From: Caldifarciminota bacterium UBA6260
Lineage (GTDB): Bacteria; Hydrothermota; 32-111
NCBI GenBank assembly: GCA_002441125.1
Contig: DJVI01000008.1
Span: forward strand, 16,005 to 80,004
Direction: 5' to 3'
Length of the DNA: 64,000 bases
The position numbers and the translations under genes were made by a program. Of this stretch, positions 63,834 through 64,000 are shown piece after piece. The notes beneath the pieces are model-generated. The model was not told the origin of the DNA, searched no databases, and saw nothing but the letters and a program-made list of their open reading frames with translations. Every line of letters starts with the position of its first letter. Position 1 is the stretch's first letter.

Positions 63834-64000
63834 ACTATTCTTTTTTTATTGCTGTTAAGCATCTTTTCGGTGCAAGAAAAACTTTTTTTGGTTACATAGT
63901 TACAGCTATTGCAATAGGTGGAGTTTTTATAGGTGTTGCAGCTTTGATAGTTGTTCTTTCAGTTATGAACGGTTTTCAGAAAGATGTGAAGGAGAGGATA
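63830..64000 (+). CDS. LolC/LolE-type lipoprotein-releasing ABC permease (3' end outside window)
   Basis: Only 57 residues are present. FIAVKHLFGARKTFFGYIVTAIA and GVAALIVVLSVMNGFQKDVKERI match the N-terminal helix of LolC/E permeases, which pass lipoproteins from the inner membrane to LolA. This agrees with a diderm envelope. LolC and LolE cannot be told apart from this part. The ATG at 63830 overlaps the lysS stop (ATGA). Confidence 0.85.
   Translation, partial: MNYSFFIAVKHLFGARKTFFGYIVTAIAIGGVFIGVAALIVVLSVMNGFQKDVKERI

Overview
The window is very AT-rich and densely coded: almost every gap is under 100 bp, the longest (61087-61282) is about 200 bp, and many adjacent genes overlap by 1-30 bp. 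No tRNA, rRNA, CRISPR, insertion sequence or prophage is visible. The organism is a bacterium with an outer membrane. The support is a C25 (PorU-type) peptidase next to a PorV-like beta-barrel protein, two proteins with C-terminal type IX secretion (T9SS) sorting-like domains, a LolC/E-type permease, and a MurE with the DNPR motif of meso-diaminopimelate enzymes. T9SS plus this composition suggests an FCB-related or WOR-3/Hydrothermota-like candidate phylum. That placement is an inference from gene content only.

Layout. (1) 1-8581, + strand: a giant repeat protein with a T9SS tail (its 5' end lies outside the window), a GNAT acetyltransferase, and three exported proteins of unknown role (one FecR-like, one probable beta-barrel). 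(2) 8629-11892, + strand: a six-helix methyl-accepting chemotaxis protein, rho and rpmE. (3) 22463-11893, - strand: one apparent operon of a 1262-aa TPR protein, a coiled-coil/TPR protein, an acidic low-complexity protein, pyrR-pyrB-pyrC and a large cyclase-like protein. (4) 22594-39226, + strand: an envelope block with an exported protein, a GT4 glycosyltransferase, a T9SS cargo-like propeller protein, porU-porV, holA, a zinc-ribbon protein, and a surface-glycan set (flippase, GT2, polymerase/ligase, two GT-B enzymes). (5) 55365-39255, - strand: a nearly complete division and cell-wall (dcw) cluster, mraZ-STAS-rsmH-ftsL-ftsI-murE-murF-mraY-murD-ftsW-murG-murC-murB-ftsQ-ftsA-ftsZ, without ddl. 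(6) 55480-60060, + strand: an M23 peptidase, dus, a methyltransferase, an endonuclease Q-like protein, a HIT protein and a small membrane protein. (7) 61086-60062, - strand: a pseudopilin and its membrane partner. (8) 61283-64000, + strand: prfB, lysS and the start of a lolC/E gene.

How the parts fit. PorU and PorV act together at the outer membrane on cargo such as the proteins at 1-4887 and 24788-26206. In known T9SS bacteria such cargo is attached to a surface glycolipid, and genes that could make one lie a few genes downstream. The dcw cluster builds the peptidoglycan that the divergently transcribed M23 protein may remodel. Promoters are easy to read: TTGAC(A/T), a 16-17 bp spacer and a TATAAT-like box. 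At several genes the -10 box lies only 7-12 bp before the ATG, so leaderless or nearly leaderless mRNAs are predicted. The mraZ promoter is covered by six TGG elements spaced every 10 bp, a likely MraZ operator. The least expected elements are a STAS-domain gene inside the dcw cluster, an endonuclease Q homologue in a bacterium, a perfect 14-bp inverted repeat inside the GNAT coding sequence, and the cyclase-like protein in the pyrimidine/TPR operon.
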